Below are positions 32,768 to 33,068 of a DNA stretch of 33,068 nt, one piece after another. This DNA is from Nitrosomonas sp. Lineage in GTDB: Bacteria > Pseudomonadota > Gammaproteobacteria > Burkholderiales > Nitrosomonadaceae. A program made the position numbers and the translations under genes. Location of the stretch: assembly GCA_017994575.1 (NCBI GenBank), contig JAGOKN010000027.1, positions 1-33,068 on the forward strand, in the 5' to 3' direction. Below the pieces are notes generated by a model. The model searched no databases. It was given only the letters and a program-made list of their open reading frames with translations, and was not told where the DNA came from. The first letter of the stretch is position 1, and each line of letters opens with the position of its first letter.

Positions 32768-33068
32768 ATGGCAAGCTCCCGATCGTCCGAAATTCGCCTA
32801 TGGTGGCCATTGCCACTGGCTGCGCTCGTCTGGCTACTGATCATTTGGGGGTTTGGTTTTTTTCTATCGCTTCCCGAAGTCGAACCGATCACTCCACCAC
32901 CACCCATTGCAGCCAGCTTTATCGATTTAAACGAAACCGAAGACGCAAAAAACTCGCTGCCAGCTTCTGCGCCAAGCACTCCGGCTCCATCTCAGGAAAA
33001 ACCTAAAGTCGTAGAGGCAGAACCGAAACCTGTGCAAAAATTACCGCCACGCCCATCTCAAAGCCCAT
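32768..33068 (+). CDS. tonB: TonB energy transducer, N-terminal part (runs off the window)
   Basis: A frame open from ATG 32768 to the end of the window gives 100 residues. A cytoplasmic start MASSRSSEIR is followed by the membrane anchor PLAALVWLLIIWGFGFFLSL. A Pro-rich, Lys/Glu-containing periplasmic linker then shows PPPP, KPKVVEAEPKPVQK and PPRP. This is the TonB layout in the expected place after exbB-exbD. The C-terminal receptor-binding domain lies beyond the window. The anchor lacks a recognisable SHLS motif; its histidine position is not evident, so identity as TonB rests on context and linker. Confidence 0.75.
   Translation, partial: MASSRSSEIRLWWPLPLAALVWLLIIWGFGFFLSLPEVEPITPPPPIAASFIDLNETEDAKNSLPASAPSTPAPSQEKPKVVEAEPKPVQKLPPRPSQSP

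Overview
The window looks like a chromosomal segment of a motile betaproteobacterium. The best guess is a Nitrosomonas-like member of the Nitrosomonadaceae, judged from the flagellin, the chemotaxis gene set and the density of IS remnants. That assignment is inference from family resemblance, not a search result.

Positions 1-9490 are a rearranged accessory zone. It opens with the C-terminus of an IS66 transposase abutting a 5'-truncated encapsulated-ferritin (EncFtn) gene. An Old Yellow Enzyme reductase with a long N-terminal extension follows. Next comes a graveyard of IS3, IS5 and IS200 pieces (about 1592-2021), then a hotdog thioesterase. An MHYT-GGDEF-EAL cyclic-di-GMP gene on the minus strand is bracketed by two 148-bp inverted repeats that carry the 12-mer AGGCCGTCTGAA, identical to a Neisseria DNA-uptake-sequence dialect. 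A 110-bp MITE-like element sits beside the left repeat. A TonB-dependent receptor and a YfiR-family periplasmic protein follow, and the module ends at a truncated IS5 transposase.

Positions 9491-18354 hold a minus-strand chemotaxis cluster. In transcription order it is an EAL-HDOD protein, a small helical protein with a CheZ-like D-x3-Q motif, cheY, cheA, cheW, cheR, cheD, cheB and an NlpC/P60 lipoprotein. There is no chemoreceptor gene in the cluster. Upstream, still on the minus strand, lie two GGDEF diguanylate cyclases, a LuxR-type response regulator and its receiver-PAS-histidine kinase partner (18531-23628).

Positions 23939-30887 are a plus-strand late flagellar block: fliC, flaG, fliD, fliS, fliT, a FliK-like gene, a FlhB C-terminal-domain homologue and a YcgR/PilZ flagellar brake. 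The grouping suggests that chemotaxis, c-di-GMP turnover and filament assembly are co-located and probably co-regulated.

Positions 30952-33068 hold a minus-strand secreted adhesin-E-like protein, then exbB, exbD and the start of tonB. These encode the energy transducer that would power receptors such as the one at 6119.

No rRNA, tRNA or CRISPR array was seen.
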